Shown: one piece after another, positions 24,409-33,102 of the stretch | Position numbering within the stretch: the first letter of the stretch is position 1 | How the letters are laid out: every line of letters begins with the position of its first letter | Assembly: GCF_030730925.1 (NCBI RefSeq) | Contig: NZ_JAVAMB010000006.1 | Span: 1-64,000, forward strand | Source: Flavobacterium sp. DG2-3 | Lineage (GTDB): Bacteria; Bacteroidota; Bacteroidia; Flavobacteriales; Flavobacteriaceae | Direction of reading: 5' to 3' | DNA: 64,000 bases | The notes under the pieces: generated by a model | Seen by the model: the letters and a program-made list of their open reading frames with translations, nothing else | What the model was told of the DNA's origin: nothing | Database searches by the model: none | Made by a program: the position numbers and the translations under genes

Positions 24409-25878
24409 TCAAATTTTAAACCCTAATTTCTTAAAGATCGAATCAATAACATTATTGATATCTGACGAAATTTTAAATTTATAATTCAGATAAACATATA
24501 ATATAGTTACCAAAATCGATTTTAAAGCGATACTTATTAACTGGAAAAATGGAAATTCCCAAAAATAAAACAGCAGAAACAATACAAAAGTAAGCAGCAT
24601 AGAATCAATAGTCTGTTTTGTAAAAGGGTACAAATGCAGCTTCTTTACCACAAAAAGCAGTTTTGCCAAACTATATAAAGTAATCGACAGCAGAGTTGCA
24701 AATGCAGAACCAAAGATTCCCCAGATAGGAATAAAGATCAAATTTAAAATTACGGTTAAAACAACGAGCATTAATCCTAAATACAATACCATACGGTAAT
24801 ATTTGGTATTGAAAATAATAGCATTATTGTTTCCTAAAATCAGGTCAAAATATTTAGAAAGACCAATCATAAAAACTACAGAAATTCCGCCACTATATTC
24901 TTTCGGAACTAATTCGTATAATTGGTTAATATTGACAAAAATACAAAGCATTACAAAACCGCCCACAATCTGCAAATTGATCGAAGTCTTTTTATAAAGC
25001 TGATTTAATTCGTCGAATTTGTTATCGTGCATTAATTTAGCTGTAATCGGGTACACAATCTGATGCATCGCACGACTTGGAACTGAAATGACCAAAGCAA
25101 TGTAAGTCGCAACGGAGTAATAGGCGATATTTTCGATTTTCATATACTGATTCAAAATCAATTTATCGCCGTCTAAAAGTAAGTTTGCAACACTTCCAGA
25201 TAAAATAATATAAAAAGTATATTCCATTACACTTTTTACATTTTCAGGTATAGAAATTTGAAAATTAGGCTTTTTAACGTAAAAAGCATAAAACATGGTT
25301 ACGATAAAAGCTATAAAATAAATCGCCGCCGTTACATAAACAAACTGAACCAGACTGATCCAATTGAAATACAACGCTATTAAAGCAAAAGTCGAAAGCA
25401 ATCTTAAACCAACTTCTTTTATAAAATTTCCAAAAACAGAATGCATGTGAACCCTAGCCCACGCATAAAAAATTTCAAAATAAGCCATACAGATTCCGAT
25501 AAACGGAATAAGCAGCATAAATTCGCGCACAATAGGATTTTCTTTCGAAACAAAATCGGTTATGTCGTCGTAAAAGAAGATTCCTATAAGTCCTAACGGA
25601 ATACACATTAAAAGCGGAAACAACGCTGTAAAAGACAAAAACTGCTCTCTTTCTTCTTCTGTTTTATACTGCGAATAAAATTTTACAAGCGTATTCTGCA
25701 TTCCGATCGCGAACAAAGGCATAATGACATTTGCTGCAGAAGTAACGTAATTTGTTAAAGCGTAATAAGTTGCTCCAAGAAAAACGGGATAAAGATATAA
25801 AGTATTTATGGCTCCGATACCAAAACCAATGTATGTAATTATAGTATTTTTAAAAGACTGATTTAAGACAATACCCAT
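24409..25878 (-). CDS. Polysaccharide flippase (Wzx/MATE-like)
   Basis: A 489-residue polytopic membrane protein with about 14 hydrophobic helices, beginning SFKNTIITYIGFGIGAINTLYLYPVFLG, which is typical of lipid-linked oligosaccharide flippases of the polysaccharide biosynthesis family. It probably moves undecaprenyl-linked glycan units across the inner membrane. The glycosyltransferase gene at 25914 ends 35 bp upstream on the same strand, supporting a shared glycan pathway. Confidence 0.85.
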   Translation of the reverse strand: MGIVLNQSFKNTIITYIGFGIGAINTLYLYPVFLGATYYALTNYVTSAANVIMPLFAIGMQNTLVKFYSQYKTEEEREQFLSFTALFPLLMCIPLGLIGIFFYDDITDFVSKENPIVREFMLLIPFIGICMAYFEIFYAWARVHMHSVFGNFIKEVGLRLLSTFALIALYFNWISLVQFVYVTAAIYFIAFIVTMFYAFYVKKPNFQISIPENVKSVMEYTFYIILSGSVANLLLDGDKLILNQYMKIENIAYYSVATYIALVISVPSRAMHQIVYPITAKLMHDNKFDELNQLYKKTSINLQIVGGFVMLCIFVNINQLYELVPKEYSGGISVVFMIGLSKYFDLILGNNNAIIFNTKYYRMVLYLGLMLVVLTVILNLIFIPIWGIFGSAFATLLSITLYSLAKLLFVVKKLHLYPFTKQTIDSMLLTFVLFLLFYFWEFPFFQLISIALKSILVTILYVYLNYKFKISSDINNVIDSIFKKLGFKI

Positions 25879-25913
25879 TTCTTGAGTTTAGATTGTATTT
25901 GAAATTTTAATGA

Positions 25914-27200
25914 TTATCCTTTAATCAGCTGTGCTAATTGCTTGGTCAGGTTTTTTCTCGAATATTGCTGTAAACCAATTCCGTGCGATTCCAGTTTCCC
26001 TTCCAAAAACTGATTAAAAAAGTCCAAAATTACACTTTTTAACTTCGCTTTTTCAGAATAATCAAAAAATACTCCTGTATTGGTCTGTGTAACGATATCT
26101 GCAAAGTCAGAACCTTGAGGTCCAATGGCAATTATTGGACGGTTTGAAACCATATATTCAAACAATTTACCTGGAATAATGCTTTTCGTATCTTCAGAAT
26201 TAATTTCGATCAAAAGCAGAACCTGAGATTTTCTTTGATGTGCAACCGCTTCTTTATGAGAAACGTAACCCACCAAGTTCAAATAATCATTTAACTGATG
26301 TTCTTGTATCGCATCTAAAACTTCCTGACTTACAGCTCCAATTAATTTAATTTCTAAATGAGATTTAAACTCTGGAACTTCTTTTAGCAATTCAACCAAA
26401 ACTTCCCACAGAAATGGCGGATTTCTGTCTGATAAGAAAGAACCAATATGAGCTAAAGTAAATTTGGTGTCTAATGTTTGTTTTTCAACTGTTTCAACAT
26501 CGTAACCATTTGTAATTACCGTAATTGGCTTAGCGGTAATCGCTTCAAATTCCGTTTTCGTAGTTTTACTTGTTACGATAATTTCGTCTGCATAATTGAG
26601 TACTTTATGCTCAAGGCTTTTATGTTTTTTCTCCGCATAAGAAGATAATCGAAGTGCTTTGTGATAGCCAATCGTTGTCCAAGGATCACGAAAATCGGCA
26701 AACCATTTCACTTTCAATTTTTTTTGTAACTCTAAACCAATCAAATGCAGACTATGCGGTGGTCCAGAAGTTACAATCGTATCGATATTATTTTCCTGAA
26801 TATATTTTTCTAAATAAGAAACAGACGGTTTTACCCAAAAAACACGCGCATCTGGAATAAAAAGATTTCCTCGAACCCAAAGAAACGTTTTGTCTAAGAA
26901 AGTCTGTTTTTTCTTTTGAGGAAAAATTCCCGAACTGATTTTTTTGGTTTTATTTTTCGAAAAAACAGAAGCCAATTGGTAAGGCTCCCAAATTTTATTC
27001 TTTAAAACAATTACTTTGTCTGATATTTCACTTACCAATCCTTCATCAACAATTGGATAAGTTGGATTTTCTGGAACATAAACTATAGGCTGTACATCAA
27101 ATTCTGGCAAATATTTGACAAATTTCAGCCAACGCTGTACGCCCGGCCCACCCGCAGGCGGAAAATAATAGGTAATTATTAAAAGTTTTTTTTGTTCCAT
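25914..27200 (-). CDS. Glycosyltransferase, GT4-like
   Basis: A 428-residue cytoplasmic or membrane-associated GT-B glycosyltransferase. Seen: N-terminal ITYYFPPAGGPGVQRWLKFVKYLPEF (the glycine-rich acceptor loop), SGPPHSLHLIGL, WFADFRDPW, TNGYDVE and C-terminal PGKLFEYMVSNRPIIAIGPQGSD, the donor-binding region. It probably adds a sugar to a lipid-linked or surface glycan together with the flippase encoded directly downstream. The sugar cannot be predicted. Confidence 0.85.
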   Translation of the reverse strand: MEQKKLLIITYYFPPAGGPGVQRWLKFVKYLPEFDVQPIVYVPENPTYPIVDEGLVSEISDKVIVLKNKIWEPYQLASVFSKNKTKKISSGIFPQKKKQTFLDKTFLWVRGNLFIPDARVFWVKPSVSYLEKYIQENNIDTIVTSGPPHSLHLIGLELQKKLKVKWFADFRDPWTTIGYHKALRLSSYAEKKHKSLEHKVLNYADEIIVTSKTTKTEFEAITAKPITVITNGYDVETVEKQTLDTKFTLAHIGSFLSDRNPPFLWEVLVELLKEVPEFKSHLEIKLIGAVSQEVLDAIQEHQLNDYLNLVGYVSHKEAVAHQRKSQVLLLIEINSEDTKSIIPGKLFEYMVSNRPIIAIGPQGSDFADIVTQTNTGVFFDYSEKAKLKSVILDFFNQFLEGKLESHGIGLQQYSRKNLTKQLAQLIKG

Positions 27201-27204
27201 TTAA

Positions 27205-27310
27205 GATTTATTCTGTTTCACAGAGATTCGCAAAGTGCTCGCTAAGAATCGCAAAGATTTTCTAAATTATTTTTGTGTGTCTTTGTGACTACTTTGTGAA
27301 TCTTTGCGGT
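27205..27310. repeat. GCAAAGATT/CTTTGCG mirror repeats running into a coding end
   Basis: CACAGAGATTCGCAAAG and ATCGCAAAGATT at 27220-27260 are mirrored by CTTTGTGACTACTTTGTG and AATCTTTGCGGTA at 27282-27312. The right arm lies inside the 3' end of the YfhO gene and encodes its last residues. Confidence 0.75.
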
Positions 27311-29723
27311 AGAATTTTTCGAAATAAATCCCCGCAGCTAAAAGCAACAACATTCCAATTGAACTTATTAAAGTAATTGTTCCTCCAGTTTTGATAATCT
27401 GAGGTTCAAATTTAAATTCAATTGTATGTTTTCCTGCAGGAACTTCCATTGCTCTCAAAACATAATCAACAGGGAAATGATCTGTTAATTTACCATCGAT
27501 ATAAGCATTCCAGCCATTTTTATAATACATTTCAGAGAAAACAGCTAAACCATCATTCTCTTTGTCTGATTTGTATTTAATGTAATTTGGCTTATAAGTA
27601 ACAACTTTAATCGTTCCAGTTGTATCTAAAGGTTTCTTTAATCTCGCATTTTGAAATTTATTTTCATGCTCGTGAACATTAAATACTGCAACTTTTTTAG
27701 TATCCAAAGTATTCAAGGCTTTCATGACATCATCTGGCTTGTTTACCAGTTTTACAGACTCCACAAACCAGGCATTTCCGTTAGCATCTGGATTAACAGT
27801 CGGAATCTGATTTCCTGTACTGTCCACCTGAATCACATACTTAACATTCAACATATTAAGCACTTCTAGATTATTTTTAGCAATTTGATAATCGTATAAT
27901 TGCTGCATTCTTCTAGGTCTTACAGCACTATAACCTCCAATTGTTTTATGGAAATAAGAAGATCTTCCCTGTAATTGTCCCTGAAGATCGAATACACGAT
28001 AAACAGAAGTATCTTTTAAAATTTGAGCATCTGCTTGAGTTTCTTGGAAAGGCGCTGCAATCTGAACCGGACTTACGAAATCTTTTGCCGAAACGTATTT
28101 TTTATCCACAAAAAACAAATCAAAAATCATTACAATTCCAATAACGATTAAAGTTGTTGTTTGAGAGAATCTGTTTTTAATAAACATCCAAAGCACAACA
28201 AAAGTAACCACGATTAAAAATCCAGATCGTAAGATATCTGCATAATACATCGTCATTCTGTCTTCTTTTAAAGCGTCAACAAAACCTGGCCCGTAGCTTT
28301 CCATGAAATATTGGTCGCTCGCTCCTGTAAAATGGAAGAAACTTTTTGCTATTAACAAAATTACCAATACTCCCAAACCAAAAACTCCTGTCTGTACTAA
28401 TGCTTTCTGCTGTAATTTTGGTTCGTCTTTAGCTTTAAAGAATGACTGTAATCCCATAACAGCCAAAACAGGAAAACATAGCTCTAGAATTACCTGAATG
28501 GATGAAACAGCTCTAAATTTATCATAAAGAGGAACATATTCAATAAAAAAGTCTGTCAGCAAAGAGAAATTTTTTCCCCATGAAAGCACTAAAGTGAAAA
28601 GCGCCCCAGCAAGGAAAACATATTTAATTTTTCTATCATCAATAAATAAAGCTAAAACAGCCAAGAAGAAAACGACAGCCCCTATATAAGCTGGCGCTGA
28701 AACAATTGGCTGATCTCCCCAATACGTTGGCATTCCAGAAACAAAATCTTGAGCTTGAGACGAAGGAACGCCTTGCTCTACCATAAAGGCGTACATACGA
28801 CTGTCTGTACCAACATTTTCGTGGCTTGAACCTCCAAATATTCTTGGAGCAATTAAATTCAAACTTTCTGCAATTCCATAACTATATTCTGTAATATAGT
28901 CTGTAGTCATAGAAGCAGTCGTTTCATTTTTAGATCCGTCTGGATTAAATGTCAGCTCACTTTTATCTCTAATACTATATTTAGCATATTCTTGTGTAGC
29001 CATTAAATTACCGGCATTGGCACCTAATGCAAAAATCCCCGCAACTAATAAAACGCCACAAGAAATTAAAAGTCCTTTAAAATCTTTTTCTTTAATAAAA
29101 TTAAAAGCATAATAACCTGTTAGAATCAATAAGAAAATCAATAAATAATAGGTCATCTGGAAGTGATTGGCACTAATTTCTAATGCCACGGCAAACATGG
29201 TGAGCAAACCTCCCCAAATGTATTTTTTCTGAAAAACGAGTATAAAACCTGCAATTACTAAAGGCATATAGGCAATAGCATGCGCTTTGGCATTATGCCC
29301 AACTCCTAGAATAATAATCATATAAGTTGAAAAACCAAACGCAATTGAGCCTATAAAAGCTTTCAGCGGATCTGTTTTTAAAACCAATAATAAGCCATAA
29401 AAGCCAAGGAAATATAAAAACAAGTAATCTGCAGGACGCGGAAGAAAACGTAAAACGTCATCAACTTTACCTATAAAATCGTTCGGATAATTTGCACCAA
29501 GTTGATATGTTGGCATGCCGCCAAAAGCAGAATTCGTCCAATAAGGTTCTGCATTTTCTACCGCTCTAAAGTCATTTTGCTCTTTTGCCATTCCGGTGTA
29601 TTGAGCAATATCAGACTGGAAAATTTGTTTTCCTTGCAGAACTGGATAAAAATAAATTAATGAAACAAGAATAAAGCCCAGAACTACAAGGGCATGCGGA
29701 TAGAACTTATTTACTATTTTCAA
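27267..29723 (-). CDS. YfhO family membrane protein
   Basis: An 818-residue polytopic inner-membrane protein with about 12-14 helices and a large C-terminal extracytoplasmic domain, matching the YfhO family in length and in segments such as QIFQSDIAQYTGMAKEQNDFR, EPYWTNSAFGGMPTYQLG and SEMYYKNGWNAYIDGK. YfhO members resemble GT-C glycosyltransferases and are implicated in sugar modification of cell-envelope polymers. The flippase and glycosyltransferase downstream on the same strand fit that. The last residues (FYRKDSQSSHKDTQK) are encoded by a dispersed repeat. The minus strand reads TAGATTTG at 29768-29775 (-7 match). Confidence 0.88.
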   Translation of the reverse strand: MKIVNKFYPHALVVLGFILVSLIYFYPVLQGKQIFQSDIAQYTGMAKEQNDFRAVENAEPYWTNSAFGGMPTYQLGANYPNDFIGKVDDVLRFLPRPADYLFLYFLGFYGLLLVLKTDPLKAFIGSIAFGFSTYMIIILGVGHNAKAHAIAYMPLVIAGFILVFQKKYIWGGLLTMFAVALEISANHFQMTYYLLIFLLILTGYYAFNFIKEKDFKGLLISCGVLLVAGIFALGANAGNLMATQEYAKYSIRDKSELTFNPDGSKNETTASMTTDYITEYSYGIAESLNLIAPRIFGGSSHENVGTDSRMYAFMVEQGVPSSQAQDFVSGMPTYWGDQPIVSAPAYIGAVVFFLAVLALFIDDRKIKYVFLAGALFTLVLSWGKNFSLLTDFFIEYVPLYDKFRAVSSIQVILELCFPVLAVMGLQSFFKAKDEPKLQQKALVQTGVFGLGVLVILLIAKSFFHFTGASDQYFMESYGPGFVDALKEDRMTMYYADILRSGFLIVVTFVVLWMFIKNRFSQTTTLIVIGIVMIFDLFFVDKKYVSAKDFVSPVQIAAPFQETQADAQILKDTSVYRVFDLQGQLQGRSSYFHKTIGGYSAVRPRRMQQLYDYQIAKNNLEVLNMLNVKYVIQVDSTGNQIPTVNPDANGNAWFVESVKLVNKPDDVMKALNTLDTKKVAVFNVHEHENKFQNARLKKPLDTTGTIKVVTYKPNYIKYKSDKENDGLAVFSEMYYKNGWNAYIDGKLTDHFPVDYVLRAMEVPAGKHTIEFKFEPQIIKTGGTITLISSIGMLLLLAAGIYFEKFYRKDSQSSHKDTQK

Positions 29724-29772
29724 TTTTGGCTGGTTTGGGTTAAAATGAATCCTAAATTTTCAGGACACAAAT

Positions 29773-30066
29773 CTAATCTATTTCTTCGTAATCAACATAC
29801 TCACCCACTTTTTTGGTTTCGCGCGGGTTTTTAGCATTAGCTGTATTAATGATTATTTCATCATTATTATTTGTATTGCTATTGTTCTGATATCTATTAT
29901 CTTGATTATATTGTTGCTGTTGTCTTTGAAAATTTTCACTGGCATTTTCTACTGCCTTTTTAACCAACACAGGCAAAAAGATTTTAGCTAAAAATTTAAA
30001 AATGTAATAAAAAGCTATAACCCACATGATGGTCTTGAACAAACCTGAAAAAGATGCTTCTTGCAT
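29773..30066 (-). CDS. DUF4834 family membrane protein
   Basis: A 97-residue protein starting MQEASFSGLFKTIMWVIAFY, with one hydrophobic N-terminal segment (about 9-30) and an Asn/Gln-rich low-complexity tail (FQRQQQQYNQDNRYQNNSNT) ending VGEYVDYEEID. It is recognised as the DUF4834 family of Bacteroidetes; function unknown. A longer frame to 30174 exists, but a -7 box at 30084-30091 (minus-strand TAATTTTG) places transcription start just upstream of 30066, which fixes this start. Confidence 0.8.
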   Translation of the reverse strand: MQEASFSGLFKTIMWVIAFYYIFKFLAKIFLPVLVKKAVENASENFQRQQQQYNQDNRYQNNSNTNNNDEIIINTANAKNPRETKKVGEYVDYEEID

Positions 30067-30083
30067 AACTATATATTTTTTTC

Positions 30084-30091
30084 CAAAATTA
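30084..30091 (-). promoter_or_regulatory. -7 box of the DUF4834 gene
   Basis: Minus strand TAATTTTG matches TAnnTTTG, 18 bp ahead of the start at 30066; it rules out the longer N-terminus. Confidence 0.5.
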
Positions 30092-30145
30092 ATAAATCCG
30101 TTGCTTAAAAATAAAATATGAATCTTAAATAAATAATAAAATATG

Positions 30146-30153
30146 TACATTTG
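30146..30153 (+). promoter_or_regulatory. -7 box of the outer-membrane transporter-like gene
   Basis: TACATTTG matches TAnnTTTG, 37 bp before the ATG at 30190. It overlaps the alternative upstream start at 30151, which is therefore unlikely. Confidence 0.55.
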
Positions 30154-30189
30154 AAATGCGTTATTATTTTTCAACTCAAAAAAAATTAT

Positions 30190-31158
30190 ATGTTCAAAAT
30201 TAAAAACTTACTTGCCCCGGTACTTTTTTTTATTCCACAACTGTTTTTTGCGCAATATACTGACGTCATTAACTCAAATCGCCCAGGTGAAACAATGTCT
30301 GCCTACGCCGTTGGAAAATCTGTTATTCAAGCCGAATTAGGTGTTTACGGCATTAAAGAAAAACACGACTTATTAGACTACGATGCCAGCGGATTCGGTA
30401 CAGATTTAACTATTCGATATGGCGCTTTTCTCGAACAATTAGAATTCATAGCTGATTTACAATACCAAACCGAGAATTTTGATACTCCATACACCAGCTA
30501 CAAAAAGAATAATTTTAGACGCACGGTTTTAGGAGCTAAATATCTTGTTTATGATCCGTACAAAAATTATAAAAAAGAAGTAAACATCTACAGCTATAAA
30601 GCCAATCGAAATTTTCAATGGCGAGAGCTTATTCCAGCTGTTTCTGTTTTTGCAGGAGCTAATTTTGTTGGAGCCGATAATCCTTATTATTTTTCTCCTG
30701 ATGGCGCTATTTCTCCTAAAGTTTCGATTATTACACAAAATTTATTAGGAGGTGGAGCTTGGGTTTTTGTGACTAATATTATTGCAGATTATATCGGAAC
30801 CGACTATCCAAGTTACGGATATGTATTAACTTTGACGCACGGATTTAATGACAGATGGTCTGGTTTTGTTGAAAATCAGGGGTATAAAAGTGATTTCTAT
30901 AGCGATTCAATTCTTCGCGGAGGAGCTGCTTTTCTACTTTCTTCCAACATGCAGGTTGATGCTTCTATAAGTACCAATTTCAAAAATACACCCTCTATAT
31001 TATATGGCGGTGTTGGCGTATCATGGCGTTATGATGGATGGTACAAAGAGAAGGTAGTTGAAGATAAAGCAGCCGCTAGAGCAAAAAAGAATCCTGATAA
31101 TGAAAAAGCAATTGACTATCAAGAAAAAGAACGAAAGCGTAAAGCTAAATACGAATAA
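30190..31158 (+). CDS. Outer-membrane transporter-like protein (PF13557-type)
   Basis: A 322-residue exported protein: signal peptide MFKIKNLLAPVLFFIPQLFFAQ, then alternating strands and TDVINSNRPGETMSAYAVGKSVIQ at the N-terminus, typical of Bacteroidetes proteins annotated as transporter or MetA-pathway phenol degradation family (PF13557), a putative outer-membrane beta-barrel. The C-terminal 45 residues are strongly charged (KAAARAKKNPDNEKAI). Substrate unknown. Confidence 0.75.
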   Translation: MFKIKNLLAPVLFFIPQLFFAQYTDVINSNRPGETMSAYAVGKSVIQAELGVYGIKEKHDLLDYDASGFGTDLTIRYGAFLEQLEFIADLQYQTENFDTPYTSYKKNNFRRTVLGAKYLVYDPYKNYKKEVNIYSYKANRNFQWRELIPAVSVFAGANFVGADNPYYFSPDGAISPKVSIITQNLLGGGAWVFVTNIIADYIGTDYPSYGYVLTLTHGFNDRWSGFVENQGYKSDFYSDSILRGGAAFLLSSNMQVDASISTNFKNTPSILYGGVGVSWRYDGWYKEKVVEDKAAARAKKNPDNEKAIDYQEKERKRKAKYE

Positions 31159-31204
31159 ACTGAATAACTAGACCCTTTTATAAAGGACTCTCAATACCAC
31201 CTTA

Positions 31205-32323
31205 ATGATTACAATTAAAGAAGCTAAAAGCAAAAAAGAATTAACCGAATATATCAAATTTCCTTTTTCACTATATAAGGATAGCCCATATTGGGTGCCG
31301 CCTATTATTTCAGACGAATTGGAATCATTTGATAAAACTAAAAATCCTGCTTTTGATAATGCCGAAGCTTACTTTTATTTAGCTTACAGAGACAATAAAA
31401 TTGTTGGGCGTATTACTGCTATTATCAATTGGTCTGAAGTTAACAATCAGCATAAGAGAAAAGTGCGTTTTGGATGGTTTGATGTAATTGATGATATTGA
31501 AGTTACAAAGGCATTGCTTGAAAAAGTGTATGAATTAGGAAGAAAACACAATTTAGAGCATGCTGAAGGCCCAATGGGATTTTCTAATCTAGATAAAGTT
31601 GGAGTTCTTACTGAAGGATATGACCAAATTGGAACCATGATTACATGGTACAATCACCCGTATTATGTAACGCATTTGGAGCAATTAGGGTTTCAGGTTG
31701 AAAAACAATATATAGAAAGTATATTTCCTTTTTCGAATGTAAAACCAGAATTCTTTCAGAAAGCGCAAGAGTTAATCAAAAAACGCTACGGATTAAAAGC
31801 GCTTAATTTTACCAAAACAAAAGACATTATACCTCATGTAGACAAAATGTTTGATTTGTTTAATGAATCTTATGAAAAACTGGCTTCGTTTGTAGCTATT
31901 TCTGACGTTCAAAAAGAATATTTTAAAAAGAAATATATCAGCTTTATTAATCCAGAATATATCAAATTTGTTGTTGATAAAGATGATAATCTGGTAGCTT
32001 TCAGTATCGTAATGCCTAGCTTTGTTGAAGCTTTGCAAAAAATAAAAGGAAAATTGTTTCCATTTGGATTTTTGCAGTTATTAAAAGCTAAAAAACACAG
32101 TAAAGACGTTGTTTTCTACCTCATCGGAGTTCATCCTGACTATCAAAATAAAGGCGTAACAGCGATTATATTTGATGAATATTATAAAACGTTTTCTGCC
32201 AAAGGAATTCAGACTTGTATCAGAACTCCTGAGTTATTAGAGAACAATGCCATTCATTTGCTTTGGAAAAACTTTGATCCTACTATTCACTGTCAGAGAA
32301 AGACTTATTTGAAGAATCTTTAA
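31205..32323 (+). CDS. GNAT-like N-acetyltransferase-fold protein
   Basis: A 372-residue cytoplasmic protein of a Bacteroidetes family often mislabelled GTP cyclohydrolase. Its C-terminal half has the acetyl-CoA-binding GNAT signature FYLIGVHPDYQNKGVTAIIFDEYY. The N-terminal half has a second GNAT-like core (AYFYLAYRDNKIVGRITAIINW) and GPMGFSNLDKVGVLTEGYD. It may be a tandem-GNAT acyltransferase; the substrate is unknown. No GTP cyclohydrolase motif is present. Confidence 0.75.
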   Translation: MITIKEAKSKKELTEYIKFPFSLYKDSPYWVPPIISDELESFDKTKNPAFDNAEAYFYLAYRDNKIVGRITAIINWSEVNNQHKRKVRFGWFDVIDDIEVTKALLEKVYELGRKHNLEHAEGPMGFSNLDKVGVLTEGYDQIGTMITWYNHPYYVTHLEQLGFQVEKQYIESIFPFSNVKPEFFQKAQELIKKRYGLKALNFTKTKDIIPHVDKMFDLFNESYEKLASFVAISDVQKEYFKKKYISFINPEYIKFVVDKDDNLVAFSIVMPSFVEALQKIKGKLFPFGFLQLLKAKKHSKDVVFYLIGVHPDYQNKGVTAIIFDEYYKTFSAKGIQTCIRTPELLENNAIHLLWKNFDPTIHCQRKTYLKNL

Positions 32324-32324
32324 T

Positions 32325-32430
32325 TTTAGTCCTTAGCTCTTAGTTGTTAGTCCCTAGTATTAAGCAATTAATATCAAAAAATAAGCACTTAGCGTTTAAG
32401 GACTAACAGCTAAGGACTAAGGACTAAAAA
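32325..32430. repeat. Mirror arrays of TAGTCCT-type heptamers
   Basis: The left arm (about 32327-32360) reads TAGTCCT TAGCTCT TAGTTGT TAGTCCC in 7-mer steps. The right arm (about 32394-32427) is its mirror, AAGGACTAACAGC and TAAGGACTAAGGACTAA. They lie between the convergent GNAT and lipoprotein genes, just outside a terminator hairpin. Confidence 0.85.
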
Positions 32431-32437
32431 AACATAA

Positions 32438-32472
32438 AAAAATCCATTCGTCCCCAAAACGAATGGATTTTT
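32438..32472. terminator. Bidirectional terminator (AATCCATTCG hairpin)
   Basis: A perfect stem AAAAATCCATTCG/CGAATGGATTTTT with a 9-nt loop lies between convergent genes. A near copy with the same core lies at 33031-33063. Confidence 0.88.
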
Positions 32473-32491
32473 CACTTTATAAAACACATCA

Positions 32492-32980
32492 TTACTCTAC
32501 TTTGCAATCTACTTTTACCAAAGTATTTTTTTGATCAAATTTAAGCTTTGATTTATCTTTAAAAGAAACTTTGTTATTTGCTTCTACTACATCTCCATAT
32601 CCTTCAATAAAAGTTCCGTCTTTTTGAAGAAAAACAACTTCTCTAACAGATGAAACTCCTTCAGAATTAAAAGTATAATCTGCGACCAAAGTATCTCCTT
32701 TCATATTTCCAATTAAACTTCCCTCGTTTTTATCTTTTCCAACCAAATTATAACTTAGTGTCCCGTTTACTTCTTGATGAGAATTTACATTGAAACTCAT
32801 CTCGATAACACTTCCGTTAGCTCTCCAAGCATAACATTGATCCCCTGCCGGTTCTACAATTTCTGCTTCTTTAGGTGGACTAGGCGTAATTTGTACTGGC
32901 TCTGTTGTCGTTGTTTCTTTTTTACAAGAAGCAAAAATCGACAAGGCAAGTACTGCTGTTAGTGTTAGTACTTTTTTCAT
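32492..32980 (-). CDS. Small lipoprotein of unknown function
   Basis: A 162-residue lipoprotein: signal with lipobox SIFASC, a Thr/Pro/Glu linker (KKETTTTEPVQITPSPPKEA), then a beta-rich domain starting GDQCYAWRANGSVIEMSFNV and containing GTLSYNLVGKDKNEGSLIG, like a small copper-resistance NlpE-like or lipocalin-like barrel. That comparison is tentative. It sits between two terminators that share a core sequence. Confidence 0.75.
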   Translation of the reverse strand: MKKVLTLTAVLALSIFASCKKETTTTEPVQITPSPPKEAEIVEPAGDQCYAWRANGSVIEMSFNVNSHQEVNGTLSYNLVGKDKNEGSLIGNMKGDTLVADYTFNSEGVSSVREVVFLQKDGTFIEGYGDVVEANNKVSFKDKSKLKFDQKNTLVKVDCKVE

Positions 32981-33030
32981 ATTTTCTATTTTTATTTTGT
33001 GATTATAGTATAAAGTTAATTCAATTCAAA

Positions 33031-33063
33031 AAAAAATCCATTCGTAGAACAAATGGATTTTTT
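33031..33063 (-). terminator. Terminator of the oxoamine synthase gene
   Basis: Stem AAAAAATCCATT/AATGGATTTTTT, 40 bp past the stop of the minus-strand gene at 33103. It shares AATCCATTCGT with the terminator at 32438. Confidence 0.85.
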
Positions 33064-33102
33064 ACATAATTCCCACTAAGGAAATGTATTTTTTTTTAGA
33101 AT

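Noticed and set aside
31205..32323. GTP cyclohydrolase
   Set aside because: This label is used for relatives, but the visible signature is an acetyl-CoA-binding GNAT motif and no zinc or GTP site of that enzyme is present.
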